From Phycisphaerales bacterium (lineage in GTDB: Bacteria > Planctomycetota > Phycisphaerae > Sedimentisphaerales > Anaerobacaceae): 5,063 nt of DNA. Location of the stretch: contig DQCG01000170.1 of NCBI GenBank assembly GCA_003533825.1, positions 1-5,063 of the forward strand. Reading direction: 5' to 3'. The number at the start of each line of letters is the position of its first letter. Position 1 is the stretch's first letter. Under the pieces are notes generated by a model. The model had not been told where the DNA came from. It searched no databases and saw only the letters and a program-made list of their open reading frames with translations. This document shows positions 5,038 to 5,063 of the stretch, in pieces. A program made the position numbers and the translations under genes.

Positions 5038-5063
5038 TCTCCTAATTAGTTCCTGTTGCGGAA

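Noticed and set aside
1..5063. CRISPR array, tRNA, rRNA or integron attachment site
   Set aside because: No regularly spaced short repeats, no cloverleaf or rRNA-like sequence, and the conserved 3' hairpins of the duplicated gene lack recognisable attC core sites.

Overview
This window most likely comes from a member of the Planctomycetota, probably a Phycisphaerae/Sedimentisphaerales-type bacterium. Two gene types point there. One is a short prepilin-like protein with an FTLIELLVVISIIALL N-terminus and a C-terminal H-x9-DG motif. The other is a secreted protein ending in two dockerin-like repeats of the form D-L-N/H-R-D-C-x-x-D-x-L-D-x-x-x-F. The assignment rests on recognising these styles, not on any search.

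All five supported genes lie on the minus strand. In transcription order, from high to low coordinates, they are: (1) a 115-aa membrane-anchored protein rich in Cys and His (4648-4995); (2) a prepilin-like H-X9-DG protein (3793-4515); (3) a 508-aa secreted protein with two copies of a beta-rich domain and two dockerin-like repeats (2199-3725); (4) a six-helix membrane protein of the NapH/NosR/CcoG type with two CxxxCP motifs and two 4Fe-4S ferredoxin motifs (839-2032); (5) a second, closely similar copy of the 115-aa gene (89-436).

The most striking feature is the direct duplication. The 115-aa gene and about 80 bases of its 3' flank occur twice, 4559 bp apart, with no net length change and about 91% identity by hand count. 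The similarity stops abruptly inside the first eight codons on the promoter side and about 80 bases past the stop on the other side. The conserved 3' flank carries two inverted repeats that can still pair in the transcript despite substitutions. The two copies therefore appear to have different promoters but the same body and 3' structure.

Operon structure is only partly visible. The prepilin-like gene and the 508-aa gene are 67 bp apart and may be co-transcribed. The 4Fe-4S gene has its own sigma70-like promoter candidate and a palindrome followed by a T-run upstream of it. A 402-bp stretch (437-838) has no convincing gene; it holds a promoter candidate for the 115-aa copy at 89-436 and a 258-bp interval bounded by perfect 10-bp inverted repeats. 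A functional link between the CPxC/His-rich protein and the NapH-like electron carrier, such as periplasmic metal or redox handling, is possible but inferred only from proximity and residue content.
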